Source: Alcaligenes aquatilis
GTDB taxonomy: Bacteria; Pseudomonadota; Gammaproteobacteria; Burkholderiales; Burkholderiaceae_B
Length of the DNA: 64,000 nucleotides
Assembly: GCF_003076515.1 (NCBI RefSeq)
Contig: NZ_CP022390.1
Coordinates: 2,790,001 to 2,854,000, forward strand
Direction: 5' to 3'
The position numbers and the translations under genes are program-made. Numbering within the stretch: the first letter of the stretch is position 1; each line of letters begins with the position of its first letter. Shown piece by piece: positions 48,084 through 57,433 of the stretch. The notes beneath the pieces are model-generated. The model made no database searches. It had not been told where the DNA came from and saw only the letters and a program-made list of their open reading frames with translations.

Positions 48084-48431
48084 ATGTCCACCAAACGATC
48101 ATTGAACAAATGCGCCCAGTGCTCCCATACTTGGTACCCACGCGGCAAAGAGCTATCTGTACGATGCCCTGAGTGCGCCAGTAAAGATGTCAGCTACGTC
48201 AGCTACACGAGTAATGGCTTCTGGTGGAAAACATTGGCAACCATCCTATTCTTTGGCATTTTTATCGCGACGTGCGGCAAAACAAATCAGCCTCCCAAGG
48301 CGACCAGCAATGAAGAGCAAAAAGTTCTTCACTTGCAAACACCAACCTCCGAGACACTGCTCAACCAGCAACTGGAGAGCAATAAATCGATGCAAACCCC
48401 GTCCCTGAAATTCGAGCTGAACAAAAACTGA
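48084..48431 (+). CDS. Zinc-ribbon protein with one membrane segment
   Basis: The 115-residue protein has CAQCSHTWYP..(C)PECASKD, a C-x2-C...C-x2-C zinc ribbon at ~10-33, one hydrophobic segment (TLATILFFGIFIATCG) and a Gln/Asn/Thr-rich tail. No family recognised and the Shine-Dalgarno is weak, but the ribbon and codon use support a gene. Confidence 0.55.
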   Translation: MSTKRSLNKCAQCSHTWYPRGKELSVRCPECASKDVSYVSYTSNGFWWKTLATILFFGIFIATCGKTNQPPKATSNEEQKVLHLQTPTSETLLNQQLESNKSMQTPSLKFELNKN

Positions 48432-48551
48432 CCTAAGCTTTCTTTCACCCAATCAGCCCTCACTCCAGCCAGCTAAAAACATTGCCCTCAAACAAAAAAC
48501 TGTTCGGCTACACCAACTGCATCAACAAATTTACAGGCTTGCATATTGATC

Positions 48552-48579
48552 CTTGAAATTTCCTGCTGGGCCCCCAAAT
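48552..48579 (+). promoter_or_regulatory. Sigma-32-like heat-shock promoter of hslVU
   Basis: CTTGAAA (48552-48558), 12 nt, then CCCCCAAAT (48571-48579) matches the sigma-32 consensus CTTGAA - 11-16 - CCCCATnT closely. It lies 24 bp before the hslV ATG, with AAGGAAGGAA as Shine-Dalgarno. Confidence 0.8.
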
Positions 48580-48602
48580 GGGAACCTTAAAGGAAGGAAA
48601 TC

Positions 48603-49136
48603 ATGGAACAATTTCACGCCACTACTATTGTCTGTGTACGCCGCGGAGATCAGGTCGCCATTGGCGGCGATGGTCAGGTCACCCTGGGCAATGTTGTCAT
48701 CAAGGGCACAGCCCGCAAGATTCGCCGTTTGTACAACGACAGCATCCTGGCCGGCTTTGCCGGTGCGACGGCCGACGCATTCACTTTGCAAGAGCGCTTT
48801 GAAGCGAAGCTGGAGAAGTACCAGGGCAACTTGCTGCGCGCTGCCGTCGAGCTGACGCGCGATTGGCGCACCGACCGCGTTCTGCGCCGTCTGGAAGCCA
48901 TGCTGCTGGTGGCGGACAAGGAACACACGCTGGTGCTGACCGGCAATGGCGATGTGCTCGAACCCGAGCATGGCTTGGCTGCCATTGGCTCGGGCGGCTC
49001 CTACGCACAATCTGCAGCGCTAGCGTTGCTGCAAAACACCGATATGGCTCCTGCCGAGATCGTTAAAAAGTCCCTGGAGATCGCAGGCGACCTGTGTATC
49101 TACACCAACCAGAACCATATCGTCGAAACACTCTGA
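48603..49136 (+). CDS. hslV: ATP-dependent protease subunit HslV
   Basis: HslV of 177 residues is a threonine protease forming a double hexamer gated by Hsl[25 protein letters not shown] is the family N-terminus: Thr7 or so is the active-site nucleophile after removal of the short leader [27 protein letters not shown] follows. The two start positions coincide with relatives in Burkholderia. It is 17 bp before hslU. Confidence 0.96.
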   Translation: MEQFHATTIVCVRRGDQVAIGGDGQVTLGNVVIKGTARKIRRLYNDSILAGFAGATADAFTLQERFEAKLEKYQGNLLRAAVELTRDWRTDRVLRRLEAMLLVADKEHTLVLTGNGDVLEPEHGLAAIGSGGSYAQSAALALLQNTDMAPAEIVKKSLEIAGDLCIYTNQNHIVETL

Positions 49137-49153
49137 CAGCCGGATACCCCACC

Positions 49154-50491
49154 ATGTCTACACCTAATATGACTCCCGGAGAAATCGTCTCCGAACTGGA
49201 CAAGCATATCGTTGGCCAGGGCAAGGCCAAGCGTTCTGTCGCCGTGGCCCTGCGCAATCGCTGGCGCCGCCAGCAGGTTGCCGAGCCTTTGCGCAGCGAA
49301 ATCGTACCCAAGAACATTCTGATGATCGGCCCCACCGGCGTGGGCAAAACCGAAATCGCCCGCCGTCTGGCCAAACTGGCCAATGCGCCTTTCATCAAGG
49401 TCGAAGCCACCAAGTTCACAGAAGTGGGCTATGTAGGCCGCGACGTTGAAACCATCATCCGCGATCTGGTGGATATTTCGGTCAAGCAGACCCGCGAGAT
49501 CGAAATGCGCCGTGTACGCACCCAGGCCGAGGAAGCCGCTGAAGACCGCATTCTGGACGTGCTGGTGCCCCCTTCGCGCGATGCCCACGGCCAGCCCCAA
49601 CGTGAGGATAACTCCGCACGCCAGGTATTTCGCAAGCGCCTGCGTGAAGGCAAGCTGGACGATACCGAGATTGAAATCGAAATGGCCCAGGCCATGCCTC
49701 GCATGGAAATCATGGCCCCTCCCGGCATGGAAGAGATGACCGAGCAACTGCGTGGCATGTTCTCTGGTCTGGGACAGGAAAAAACCAAGGCTCGCAAGCT
49801 GACCGTCAAAGAAGCCTTCAAGCAACTGACCGAAGAAGAAGCGGCCCGTCGCGTCAATGAAGACGATTTGCGCACCGCTGCAGTGGCCAACGCCGAACAG
49901 AACGGCATTGTGTTCCTGGACGAAATCGATAAAATCACTGCCCGTGGCGAGAGCCAAGGCAGCGGTGGCGACGTGTCCCGCCAAGGTGTGCAACGCGATC
50001 TTCTGCCTTTGGTGGAAGGCACCAGCGTCACCACCAAATACGGTGTGGTGCGTACTGACCACATCCTGTTTATTGCGTCGGGTGCCTTTCACTTGTCGCG
50101 CCCATCCGATCTGATCCCTGAACTGCAAGGTCGTTTCCCTATCCGCGTGGAACTGGAATCGTTGAGCGCCCAGGATTTCGTACAGATTCTGTCGACCACC
50201 GATGCCTCCCTGACCAAGCAATACGCGGCTTTGCTGGGCACCGAAGACGTCAAACTGGATTTCCGTCCCGACGGCATTCAGCGTCTGGCCGAACTGGCTT
50301 TCGATGTCAACGAGCGCACCGAAAACATTGGTGCTCGCCGCTTGTACACGGTCATGGAAAAACTGCTGGAAGAGCTTTCCTACAGTGCTGGCAGCCACGG
50401 TGAACAAAGCGTGGTCATTGATGCAGACTACGTGAACAAACAGTTGCAGGAAACAGCGGCCAGCCAGGATCTGGCACGCTACGTGCTGTAA
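49154..50491 (+). CDS. hslU: ATP-dependent protease ATPase subunit HslU
   Basis: HslU of 445 residues is the AAA+ unfoldase for HslV. Walker [16 protein letters not shown], Walker [10 protein letters not shown], an I-domain with long helical insertion (~110-245) and the C-terminal tail ending LARYVL, which inserts into HslV pockets, are present. The ATG at 49154 is chosen; upstream frame lies in hslV. Confidence 0.97.
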   Translation: MSTPNMTPGEIVSELDKHIVGQGKAKRSVAVALRNRWRRQQVAEPLRSEIVPKNILMIGPTGVGKTEIARRLAKLANAPFIKVEATKFTEVGYVGRDVETIIRDLVDISVKQTREIEMRRVRTQAEEAAEDRILDVLVPPSRDAHGQPQREDNSARQVFRKRLREGKLDDTEIEIEMAQAMPRMEIMAPPGMEEMTEQLRGMFSGLGQEKTKARKLTVKEAFKQLTEEEAARRVNEDDLRTAAVANAEQNGIVFLDEIDKITARGESQGSGGDVSRQGVQRDLLPLVEGTSVTTKYGVVRTDHILFIASGAFHLSRPSDLIPELQGRFPIRVELESLSAQDFVQILSTTDASLTKQYAALLGTEDVKLDFRPDGIQRLAELAFDVNERTENIGARRLYTVMEKLLEELSYSAGSHGEQSVVIDADYVNKQLQETAASQDLARYVL

Positions 50492-50536
50492 GTTCAGCAC
50501 TAGACTCAAGGCTTATTCCGCTTGTTGTCGGACACG

Positions 50537-50565
50537 AAAAAGGGGCAGAAAAATCTGCCCCTTTT
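50537..50565 (+). terminator. Terminator of hslVU
   Basis: AGGGGCAGA pairs with TCTGCCCCT with flanking A and T runs. Confidence 0.9.
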
Positions 50566-50727
50566 TCCATTCTTGTTCGGATAAGAACCAACACCGTACC
50601 AAGCAGACGACTGTACCAAGTTTTCAACAAACTCTGGCTTGGCAAAACGAATCAGGCTTACTGATCGCCAGATCACCAAACAATTCCGCCGACCAGAGCA
50701 TACTGATAGCTCCCCTGTATAAGACAT

Positions 50728-50753
50728 AAAAAAACCGGGCGAACCCGGTTTTT
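50728..50753 (-). terminator. Terminator of the copper-binding protein gene
   Basis: AAAAACCGGG pairs with CCCGGTTTTT; a T-run follows on the minus strand, just after the 50774 stop. Confidence 0.8.
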
Positions 50754-50773
50754 CTCCACTTGCTGAATCCGCC

Positions 50774-51079
50774 TTATTTGCTGATCTTGGTGACCACGTA
50801 ATCACCCCCATCGCGCTTGGCAGTAAATTTCACCTTGTCACCCGGTTTGATATCGGCCAGCAAGGCAGGATCAATTTTGTACACCAATGTCATGGCGGGT
50901 AGCTCCAGGTCGCTGATCTCACCATGCTTGATGGTAATTTTGCCGGCCTCGGCGTCCAGTCGACGCACTTCACCGGACGCACTGGCTTCCTGAGCCTGGG
51001 CAACCACGACATATGCCGAGCCAGCCACCATACCCAAGGTCCCCAACGCCAAGGCCGTGCCTCGTTTCGTCCACGTCAT
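50774..51079 (-). CDS. Copper-binding protein (CusF-like)
   Basis: The 101-residue secreted protein has a signal peptide (ALALGTLGMVAGSAYVVVAQAQ) and a CusF-type domain: GEVRRLDAEAGKITIKHGEI..LELPAMTLVYKI. Cu ligands His52 and Met63 are retained; the Trp and second Met of CusF read Leu. It probably binds periplasmic Cu(I)/Ag(I) or works as a soluble OB-fold homologue. No cus efflux genes in view. Confidence 0.82.
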   Translation of the reverse strand: MTWTKRGTALALGTLGMVAGSAYVVVAQAQEASASGEVRRLDAEAGKITIKHGEISDLELPAMTLVYKIDPALLADIKPGDKVKFTAKRDGGDYVVTKISK

Positions 51080-51190
51080 TTTTCACTCCTGCAAATTGTG
51101 CAGAGCCAGACAATTAGCTCATAATGCCTACTTTCGGACGCCTGATGCGTCTGTTTCCGATCAAGCATAACGCTAAACCTTTGCAAAAGC

Positions 51191-51715
51191 ATGAGTGAAT
51201 TTATTAAAGGGTATGTGCTGCGTCCAGCCACCCCCGCCGATATTCCGACCATTTTGGGTCTGATGCGCGACATGGCCGCCTTTGAGAAACTGGAGCATAT
51301 TTTCAAGGCCAGCGCCGAGTCGCTGCGCAACAGTTTTTTCTCCGACACCCCCAGCGCCTACTGCCTGGTGATCACGCCACAAGACCAGCCCAACACAGCA
51401 ATCTCTTACATTATGTGGTTTTACAACTACTCCAGCTTTCTAGATCGCCGTGGCATCTATCTGGAGGATTTGTATATCGACCCCGCCCACCGCAAACACG
51501 GTCTGGGCGCTGCTGCCCTGCGTCATCTGGCTCAGTTGGCTGTCGCCCAGGGCTGTGGCCGCCTGGAGTGGGTGGTGCTGGACTGGAACCAGAACGCCAT
51601 CGACTTCTACAAACATCAAGGCGCGCAGGTACTGGATGACTGGCGCGTGGTGCGCGTCACGGGCGAGGCCTTGCTCAACATGGCCCAAGGCACTCCTGTT
51701 CCTGCTGAGATATAA
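51191..51715 (+). CDS. GNAT family N-acetyltransferase
   Basis: The 174-residue GNAT acetyltransferase has GIYLEDLYIDPAHRKHGLGAAALRHLAQLA, with acetyl-CoA site R/H-K-x-G-x-G/A, and WVVLDWNQNAIDFYKHQGAQVLDDW, as in diamine (spermidine-type) acetyltransferases. Substrate unassigned. It precedes the cobalamin adenosyltransferase gene by 8 bp. Confidence 0.85.
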   Translation: MSEFIKGYVLRPATPADIPTILGLMRDMAAFEKLEHIFKASAESLRNSFFSDTPSAYCLVITPQDQPNTAISYIMWFYNYSSFLDRRGIYLEDLYIDPAHRKHGLGAAALRHLAQLAVAQGCGRLEWVVLDWNQNAIDFYKHQGAQVLDDWRVVRVTGEALLNMAQGTPVPAEI

Positions 51716-51723
51716 AACCCATC

Positions 51724-52287
51724 ATGTCCACACGACTTTCCATTATCAGCACCCGCACCGGCGACGACGGCACCACGGGTCTGGGTGATGGCAGCCGCCT
51801 GCCCAAAACCGCTCCCCTGATCCACGCTCTGGGAGATGTGGATGAACTGAACAGCCATATCGGTGTCTTGCGCAGCATGACGCTACCAGAGGATGTCGAT
51901 ACCTTGCTGTCCGACATCCAGCACGACTTGTTCGATATGGGGGCCGAATTGTGCATTCCTGGTCATCAGGTCATAGACAGCACGCATGTGGAACGTCTGG
52001 ACCAGGCGATTAGTCATTACAACGAACCTTTGGGCATACTCCAAGAGTTTATTTTGCCTGGCGGCAGCCCGGCAGCGGCGCAAGCGCATGTGCTGCGTTG
52101 TGTCGCGCGTCGAGCAGAGCGCAGTGTTGTTGCGGTGCCCGCAGAGACACTGCCGCAGGACGGTCCGCGCTTGTACCTGAATCGCCTGTCGGATTTGTTG
52201 TTTGTATTGGCGCGTACCTTGAACCGTTACGCAGACCGCTCTGATGTGCTTTGGGAGCCCAAGCGCAACGCCCAGCACAAAGGCTGA
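51724..52287 (+). CDS. Cob(I)alamin adenosyltransferase (PduO type)
   Basis: The 187-residue ATP:cob(I)alamin adenosyltransferase has TRTGDDGTTGLGDGSRLPKT (ATP-binding N-terminus), GDVDELNSHIGV and LPGGSPAAAQAHVLRCVARRAERSV. It makes adenosylcobalamin. Same-strand run with the GNAT gene, then a terminator. Confidence 0.93.
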   Translation: MSTRLSIISTRTGDDGTTGLGDGSRLPKTAPLIHALGDVDELNSHIGVLRSMTLPEDVDTLLSDIQHDLFDMGAELCIPGHQVIDSTHVERLDQAISHYNEPLGILQEFILPGGSPAAAQAHVLRCVARRAERSVVAVPAETLPQDGPRLYLNRLSDLLFVLARTLNRYADRSDVLWEPKRNAQHKG

Positions 52288-52326
52288 TTACCCACATCAC
52301 GCCTGCCATGACCGCGACAAGAACAA

Positions 52327-52354
52327 GGCCCTGCTTGGCAGGGCCCTATTTTTT
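52327..52354 (+). terminator. Terminator of the GNAT/adenosyltransferase pair
   Basis: GGCCCTGC pairs with GCAGGGCC around TTG, then CTATTTTTT. It overlaps the stop of the convergent C45 gene. Confidence 0.8.
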
Positions 52355-53391
52355 CAAACAAGGTCAATGCGGGTTGTGTCCGCAAACCTGAACACAGGCT
52401 GATCCGTAGGATCTTCGTACACCTGCCATTTCAAGGACAAGCTGCCTACCTGGATATCCACGGTCGCCAAGGTGTTTTCCCTGTCACTGTCGTCCGGGTC
52501 ACAACGCCAGATCGGGAACCTTGCATGGTGCTGATCCGCCAGGACTTTTAAAGGATCAAGCTTGGCACCGGCTTGCGCCAACAACTCATCGCCCCGCTCC
52601 TGCCGCAGCTCGGACGAACGAGTCAGACGCTGTTCAAAGCCTTGCATGGCCTCATGCACAGCATGGTTGGCATGCAAACGGTTTTGCTCAATCGTTTGCA
52701 CGGACACGGCCTGGGCACTGAACTCCACGCTCAGCAAACGCGGATCACCTCGCTGGGCCAAACTCAGATGAAATGCACCAGAACGGGGGTGATCCTGCAA
52801 AATGCTCACCGCCTGATCCAGATCGGGCTGATCGAGCATGGCACGGGTCAGAACCATGCGCGGCACGCCTGGGGCCACGTGGCGCGCTCGCACGTTATTG
52901 ACCGTCATGGCCAGGCCTGCCTGTGTCACCGCAAAGCTGTGGCCCGGTAAAGAGGCGGGATACAGAAAGGAGACAAAGGACATGCCACTATCGGGGATGA
53001 ATTTAGCCACCCCGCAGTACCCGGCCAAGCCTGGATCGCCGTCCTCGTTATGCACCAGGCGGGGTTCCCCTTGATCAGGCATTTGCACGGTTGTGCAACC
53101 ATCAGGCGCCATGGCCCATAAGTCGCCACGGCAATTCCACAAGAACACATCCTCAAATGGGAGCTCCAGGCCTAATGCCAGGCCCTGGAGCTCGGTCCAT
53201 ATTCGGGGAAAATAACGCTCGGTGTACTGGGCCAGCTGACTGGCTACAGCCGTTCCTTTTGATTGCATGATGCCCTGCCATGCTGTTGAGTTCAGCAAAT
53301 AGGCATGCACTGCAGAGGCTCCGAAACGTCCCAAAGAATGGCCAATTTCTTTGGGACCACCACTTAACTCCAGATAGGACAACTTAGCCAT
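52354..53391 (-). CDS. C45-family autoproteolytic acyltransferase/hydrolase
   Basis: The 345-residue Ntn-hydrolase of the acyl-CoA:6-aminopenicillanic acid acyltransferase (AAT) family has Cys99 in APDGCTTV, the self-cleavage site and nucleophile. LALGLELPFEDVFLWNCRGD precedes it, and HNEDGDPG, TQAGLAMTVNNV and the late ENTLATVDIQ are family blocks. It would cleave or transfer an acyl-amide. Coupled with the RpiR gene (5 bp), and near the class III aminotransferase. Confidence 0.87.
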   Translation of the reverse strand: MAKLSYLELSGGPKEIGHSLGRFGASAVHAYLLNSTAWQGIMQSKGTAVASQLAQYTERYFPRIWTELQGLALGLELPFEDVFLWNCRGDLWAMAPDGCTTVQMPDQGEPRLVHNEDGDPGLAGYCGVAKFIPDSGMSFVSFLYPASLPGHSFAVTQAGLAMTVNNVRARHVAPGVPRMVLTRAMLDQPDLDQAVSILQDHPRSGAFHLSLAQRGDPRLLSVEFSAQAVSVQTIEQNRLHANHAVHEAMQGFEQRLTRSSELRQERGDELLAQAGAKLDPLKVLADQHHARFPIWRCDPDDSDRENTLATVDIQVGSLSLKWQVYEDPTDQPVFRFADTTRIDLV

Positions 53392-53396
53392 TGCGT

Positions 53397-54257
53397 CTAT
53401 TTCCAGTAGGCACCGGACTGGTGCAATTGATTTTCAAGCAACTCGATACCGCTTACCGCACGACTGCCTGCCTTGGCCAGAACCTGCTCCAGCAACACCT
53501 CCACCAGCGCCTGTGCAGCAACTAACGAAGGGAAAAAAGACGGACTGTCGGTTCCAAACAATAATGTGGCATCTGCCTGCTGCGCAATAGGGGCAAGCAA
53601 GCTGTCGCAAATCGCCAGAATGTGTGCATCTGCCCGCCGAGCAGCCTGATGCACCAGTACGGCTTCTTGCGAATACGGCGCAAAACCGAACAAAACCAAT
53701 ACATCGCCCTTTTGCAACGCCCGCACATCCATATCCAGGGTCCCTGACTCACCACGCAGCAAGACAATGGAGGGTCGAAACAAACGGTACTGATAATGAA
53801 AAGAAAAGGCAGGCGCAAAAGAGGCTCGAAACCCGGCCACAAAAACCCGCTTTGCCTTGGCAAGCAGGCTGACAGCCTGCGGAAGACGGGCTTCGTTCAC
53901 CTCGCGCAACAGTGCCAGATTATCCATTTGCGCTGCCAGAACCTGTGCCTGGCGATCTTCTTTGTTTCGGTTACGAACCACCGCCCGAGCCTGATCGGCA
54001 TAGCGGCGGGCACCCTGGCCATGCAGGGCCTGGGTGAAGACGGCCTTGAATTCTGCCCAACCGCCAAAGCCCAAAGACTGTGCAAAACGCAGCAAAGTGG
54101 CAGGCTGTACCTGTGCCTGGGCGGCCAACTGACGCATGGACAGCAAGGGCACCTGATCAGCGTGATCAAGCACATAACGTGCGCTTTGCTGGAACTGGGG
54201 CGACATGGCGGCAAACGCCGCTTGAATACGCTCCGTCAGGTTACTCAAGGAGTTCAT
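53397..54257 (-). CDS. MurR/RpiR family transcriptional regulator
   Basis: The ~286-residue regulator has an N-terminal HTH_6 (MRQLAAQAQVQPATLLRFAQSLGFGGWAEFK) and a C-terminal SIS domain (VFVAGFRASFAPAFSFHYQYRLF, LVLFGFAPYSQEAVLVHQAARR) for a phosphosugar-like or other ligand. The ATG at 54257 is the likely start. Divergent from the aminotransferase, with a GTTGAA/TTCAAC site cluster between. Confidence 0.88.
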   Translation of the reverse strand: MNSLSNLTERIQAAFAAMSPQFQQSARYVLDHADQVPLLSMRQLAAQAQVQPATLLRFAQSLGFGGWAEFKAVFTQALHGQGARRYADQARAVVRNRNKEDRQAQVLAAQMDNLALLREVNEARLPQAVSLLAKAKRVFVAGFRASFAPAFSFHYQYRLFRPSIVLLRGESGTLDMDVRALQKGDVLVLFGFAPYSQEAVLVHQAARRADAHILAICDSLLAPIAQQADATLLFGTDSPSFFPSLVAAQALVEVLLEQVLAKAGSRAVSGIELLENQLHQSGAYWK

Positions 54258-54370
54258 GGGCCAACGCGCTTTTAAAGGGGACACCAAGTATATATCGGCC
54301 GCAAATGCTGCCAAGACGCAACAGTGCGATCTTTATCCATCTGTACCGACCACCCAATGATGATTTATTT

Positions 54371-54406
54371 GTTGAAAGTATTATTATATATTCAACATAC
54401 GTTGAA
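54371..54406. promoter_or_regulatory. GTTGAA/TTCAAC operator cluster
   Basis: Three half-sites, GTTGAA (54371-54376), TTCAAC (54391-54396) and GTTGAA (54401-54406), form two inverted repeats (centres ~20 and ~4 nt apart) in the RpiR-aminotransferase divergent region, 33 bp before the aminotransferase ATG. RpiR operators are of this general TGAA..TTCA kind. Probably the RpiR binding site. Confidence 0.55.
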
Positions 54407-54438
54407 AATATTTTGGGACTACTTTCTGGATCTGCGCC

Positions 54439-55764
54439 ATGACACATGTTTTTCATCGCAACCCCAAGCACATGCTGCCCTATGCCGTTAAAGGGGATGG
54501 CATCCGCATTGTGGACAAGGAAGGCAAATCGTATATAGACGCCAGTGGCGGGGCGGCCGTGTCCTGCCTGGGCCATAGCCACCCTGCCATCATTGCCGCC
54601 ATCAAGCAGCAACTGGACCAGATTGCCTACGCCCATACCTCTTTTTTCAGCAGCCAGGCTGCCGAAGATCTGGCGGATTTTCTGACCAGCCGATCCCCTG
54701 GAGATCTGAATCACGCTTACTTTCTATCCGGCGGCTCTGAAGCAGTAGAGGCCAGCCTGAAACTGGCTCGACAATACTTTGTAGAAATTGGCCAGCCTGA
54801 GCGCCATATCTTCATCGCCCGCCGTCAGAGCTATCACGGCAATACGCTGGGTGCCTTGGCCATTGGTGGCAATGAATGGCGCCGCAAACCCTTTTTACCG
54901 CTGCTGGCGCCAGCCCAGCACGTTTCCCCTTGCTATCCCTACCGCGATCAGCGCAGCGATGAAAGCGCCGAGCAATACGCGGACCGTCTGGCTCAGGAGC
55001 TGGATGACACGATTCAAAACCTGGGCCCCCAACATGTTGCTGCCTTTGTCGGCGAGACTGTGGTGGGAGCCACCGCCGGTGCCTTAGCCCCGGTAGGCGA
55101 CTACTGGAAGAAAATCCGCCAGGTCTGCGACAAGCATGGTGTGCTCCTGATTCTGGACGAAGTCATGTCCGGCATGGGGCGCACCGGCTATCTGTTTGCC
55201 TGCGAAGAGGACGGCGTGGTGCCGGACATCATGGCTATTGCCAAGGGTCTGGGTGCGGGCTATCAGCCGATTGGGGCCATGCTGGCCAGTGACCGGATTT
55301 ATCAAGCCATCCTGAATGGCTCGGGCTTTTTCCAGCACGGCCACACCTATATGGGCCACGCCACGGCCTGCGCCGGTGCGCTTGCCGTGCAGCAAGCCAT
55401 TGAGCAGGACCAGTTGCTGGAAAACGTCCGCCAGCGTGGCGAACAATTACGCCAGGAACTGCATCAGGCATTGGACAGCCACCCCAATGTAGGCGATATA
55501 CGCGGTCGAGGACTGTTTGTTGGCGTCGAGCTGGTACAAGACAAGACCAGCAAGCAAGCCCTGGACCCAAGTCTGAAAACCCACGCCAAGATCAAACAAC
55601 ATGCATTTTCCCAAGGTCTGATGCTCTATCCTATGGGTGGCACGATAGATGGGGTGCATGGCGATCATATTTTGCTGGCGCCGCCCTTTATCTGTACCGA
55701 GTCCGACATTCAGGAAATCGTGAAACGTTTGACGCACACCATAGAGCACATCCTGCCCCGTTAA
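54439..55764 (+). CDS. Class III PLP-dependent aminotransferase
   Basis: The 441-residue aminotransferase has GGAAVSCLGHSHPAIIAAI, ILDEVMSGMGRTG (Asp binds pyridine N) and PDIMAIAKGLGAGYQPIGAM with Lys269 forming the Schiff base. It moves an amino group from an omega- or beta-amino compound to a keto acid. Divergent from the RpiR-C45 pair, suggesting a shared pathway in which the C45 enzyme releases an amine substrate. Confidence 0.9.
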   Translation: MTHVFHRNPKHMLPYAVKGDGIRIVDKEGKSYIDASGGAAVSCLGHSHPAIIAAIKQQLDQIAYAHTSFFSSQAAEDLADFLTSRSPGDLNHAYFLSGGSEAVEASLKLARQYFVEIGQPERHIFIARRQSYHGNTLGALAIGGNEWRRKPFLPLLAPAQHVSPCYPYRDQRSDESAEQYADRLAQELDDTIQNLGPQHVAAFVGETVVGATAGALAPVGDYWKKIRQVCDKHGVLLILDEVMSGMGRTGYLFACEEDGVVPDIMAIAKGLGAGYQPIGAMLASDRIYQAILNGSGFFQHGHTYMGHATACAGALAVQQAIEQDQLLENVRQRGEQLRQELHQALDSHPNVGDIRGRGLFVGVELVQDKTSKQALDPSLKTHAKIKQHAFSQGLMLYPMGGTIDGVHGDHILLAPPFICTESDIQEIVKRLTHTIEHILPR

Positions 55765-55884
55765 ATCCCATCTTGCCGAGCAATGAGCGGACAGCCAGCA
55801 TGGGCTGTCCTCCTCAGGAATACCCTGCTGATCGTCCTGCGGCAAACCAGCCGCAAGAAGCACCGCCATACATAAAGGAGAACC

Positions 55885-56409
55885 ATGGCCCGCCTACCTT
55901 ATGCTGACCTGAACGCCCCCGAAGCCGCCCCATTGGTAGAACAAATCATTGCAGAGCGTGGCAGTGTCTTGCACCTGTACCAGATGCTGCTGCACAGCCC
56001 GCCCATTGCAAAAGGCTGGCTGAATCACCTGACGGGCATACGTCACAACAGCAGCCTGCCGGGTGATCTACGCGAGCTGGTCATCATGCGTGTAGCCTTG
56101 TTGAATCGTGCCCCTTACGAGGCCGATCAACATGCCCCTATCGCTCTGGCTGAAGGCCTGAGCCAGGCTCAACTCGATGCCCTGCCCGACTGGCAGGATT
56201 CGGATGCGTTCACGCCCATCCAGTGTGCGGTACTGGCCTACACCGATGCCATGACCTTGAAGGTGCAAGTGGAACCCGCCGTTTTTCAGGATGTACGTCA
56301 ATATTTCGATGAGCGCCTGACTGTCGAGCTGACCGCTACCATTGCTACCTACAATATGGTGTCGCGCTTTCTGGAAGCCTTGCACATCCACTCAGACGAC
56401 TCGCGTTAA
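55885..56409 (+). CDS. Carboxymuconolactone decarboxylase family protein
   Basis: The 174-residue CMD-like protein has LRELVIMRVALLNRAPYEADQHAPIALAEG, the conserved helical core with E..xH, but the CxxC of AhpD peroxidases is absent. AVLAYTDAMTLKVQVEPAVF and ELTATIATYNMVSRFLEAL follow. Function uncertain. It overlaps the LysR gene 3' end by 4 bp, tail to tail. Confidence 0.83.
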   Translation: MARLPYADLNAPEAAPLVEQIIAERGSVLHLYQMLLHSPPIAKGWLNHLTGIRHNSSLPGDLRELVIMRVALLNRAPYEADQHAPIALAEGLSQAQLDALPDWQDSDAFTPIQCAVLAYTDAMTLKVQVEPAVFQDVRQYFDERLTVELTATIATYNMVSRFLEALHIHSDDSR

Positions 56410-57347
56410 ACCGGCACCCTAAGTACATTCGTCCTGCTGCCTCCCAAGCGCCCCGCCAGAAACTCCACAAACAAACGCAGTTTGGGAGGCAGATGGCGGG
56501 TGGGCGGATACAAAGCCCACAAGGCACCACAATATTGAGTGCGGAACTCCCAATCGTCCAGCACACGCACAATGCGCCCTTCCTGCTCGGGCTCCCTGGC
56601 CACAAAACAGGGCAAACTGCCTATCCCCAAGCCACGCTCGACCGCATCCAGACGCACACCCGTATGATTAGCCGCGTAACGCCCACTAACCGACACATTC
56701 AGCACCCGCCCTCCTTTATTGAAGCGCCAGCGTGAATCGCTGGGCGCCTCGCCCAGATAAATGCAGCTATGTTCGCGCAATTGCTGTGGATGCACGGGCA
56801 GGCTGTGCTCGGCCAGATAAGCGGGGCTGGCATACAAGCCATGTCGAATATCGGTCAGATGACGGCCCATCAAACCCGGTGGCGGCTGATCGGTGATTCG
56901 TATCGCCAGATCCAGTTGATCGTCGATCAGATCGGCGTAGCGATCATCCAGATTCATCAGGACATTCACCTTGGGATGCGCCGCCAAGAAGTCCGGCATA
57001 TGAGGATGGATCAGAAAATGCCCCACTGCTTTGGGAACACTCAAGCGAATCTGCCCCTCTGGCTCGGTCTGGAACTGTCCCGAAATTTCCATCGCGGCCT
57101 GGGCGCAAGACAGCATGTCACGCGCATGCTCATAAATTGCCTGCCCACTATCACTTAAGCGCAATTTGCGTGTCGTGCGCTGCAGAACGCGCGTTCCCAG
57201 GCCTTTCTCCAAACGCGCAATGGAACGGCTGACCGCCGACGGGGTATAGCCAAGCTGGCGAGAGGCTTCGGAAAAACTGCCTGTCTCCACCACTTTGACA
57301 AAAACCACCATGTCACTCATCAGGGAAGTGAGATTACTTGTGCTCAT
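56406..57347 (-). CDS. LysR family transcriptional regulator
   Basis: The 313-residue LysR regulator has the N-terminal HTH (VVETGSFSEASRQLGYTPSAVSRSIARLEKGLGTRVLQRTTR) and a periplasmic-binding-fold ligand domain. Divergent from the AlaX gene; ATTGC...GCAAT at 57370-57396 could be a LysR box. Ligand unknown. Start could also be Met10. Confidence 0.88.
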   Translation of the reverse strand: MSTSNLTSLMSDMVVFVKVVETGSFSEASRQLGYTPSAVSRSIARLEKGLGTRVLQRTTRKLRLSDSGQAIYEHARDMLSCAQAAMEISGQFQTEPEGQIRLSVPKAVGHFLIHPHMPDFLAAHPKVNVLMNLDDRYADLIDDQLDLAIRITDQPPPGLMGRHLTDIRHGLYASPAYLAEHSLPVHPQQLREHSCIYLGEAPSDSRWRFNKGGRVLNVSVSGRYAANHTGVRLDAVERGLGIGSLPCFVAREPEQEGRIVRVLDDWEFRTQYCGALWALYPPTRHLPPKLRLFVEFLAGRLGGSRTNVLRVPV

Positions 57348-57433
57348 AGGGAATAAATCATTTCAATGAATTGCAATTACCAGGACTGCTGGCAATGCCT
57401 ACAATGCTTTAAAGCCAATCGACCGATAATAAA

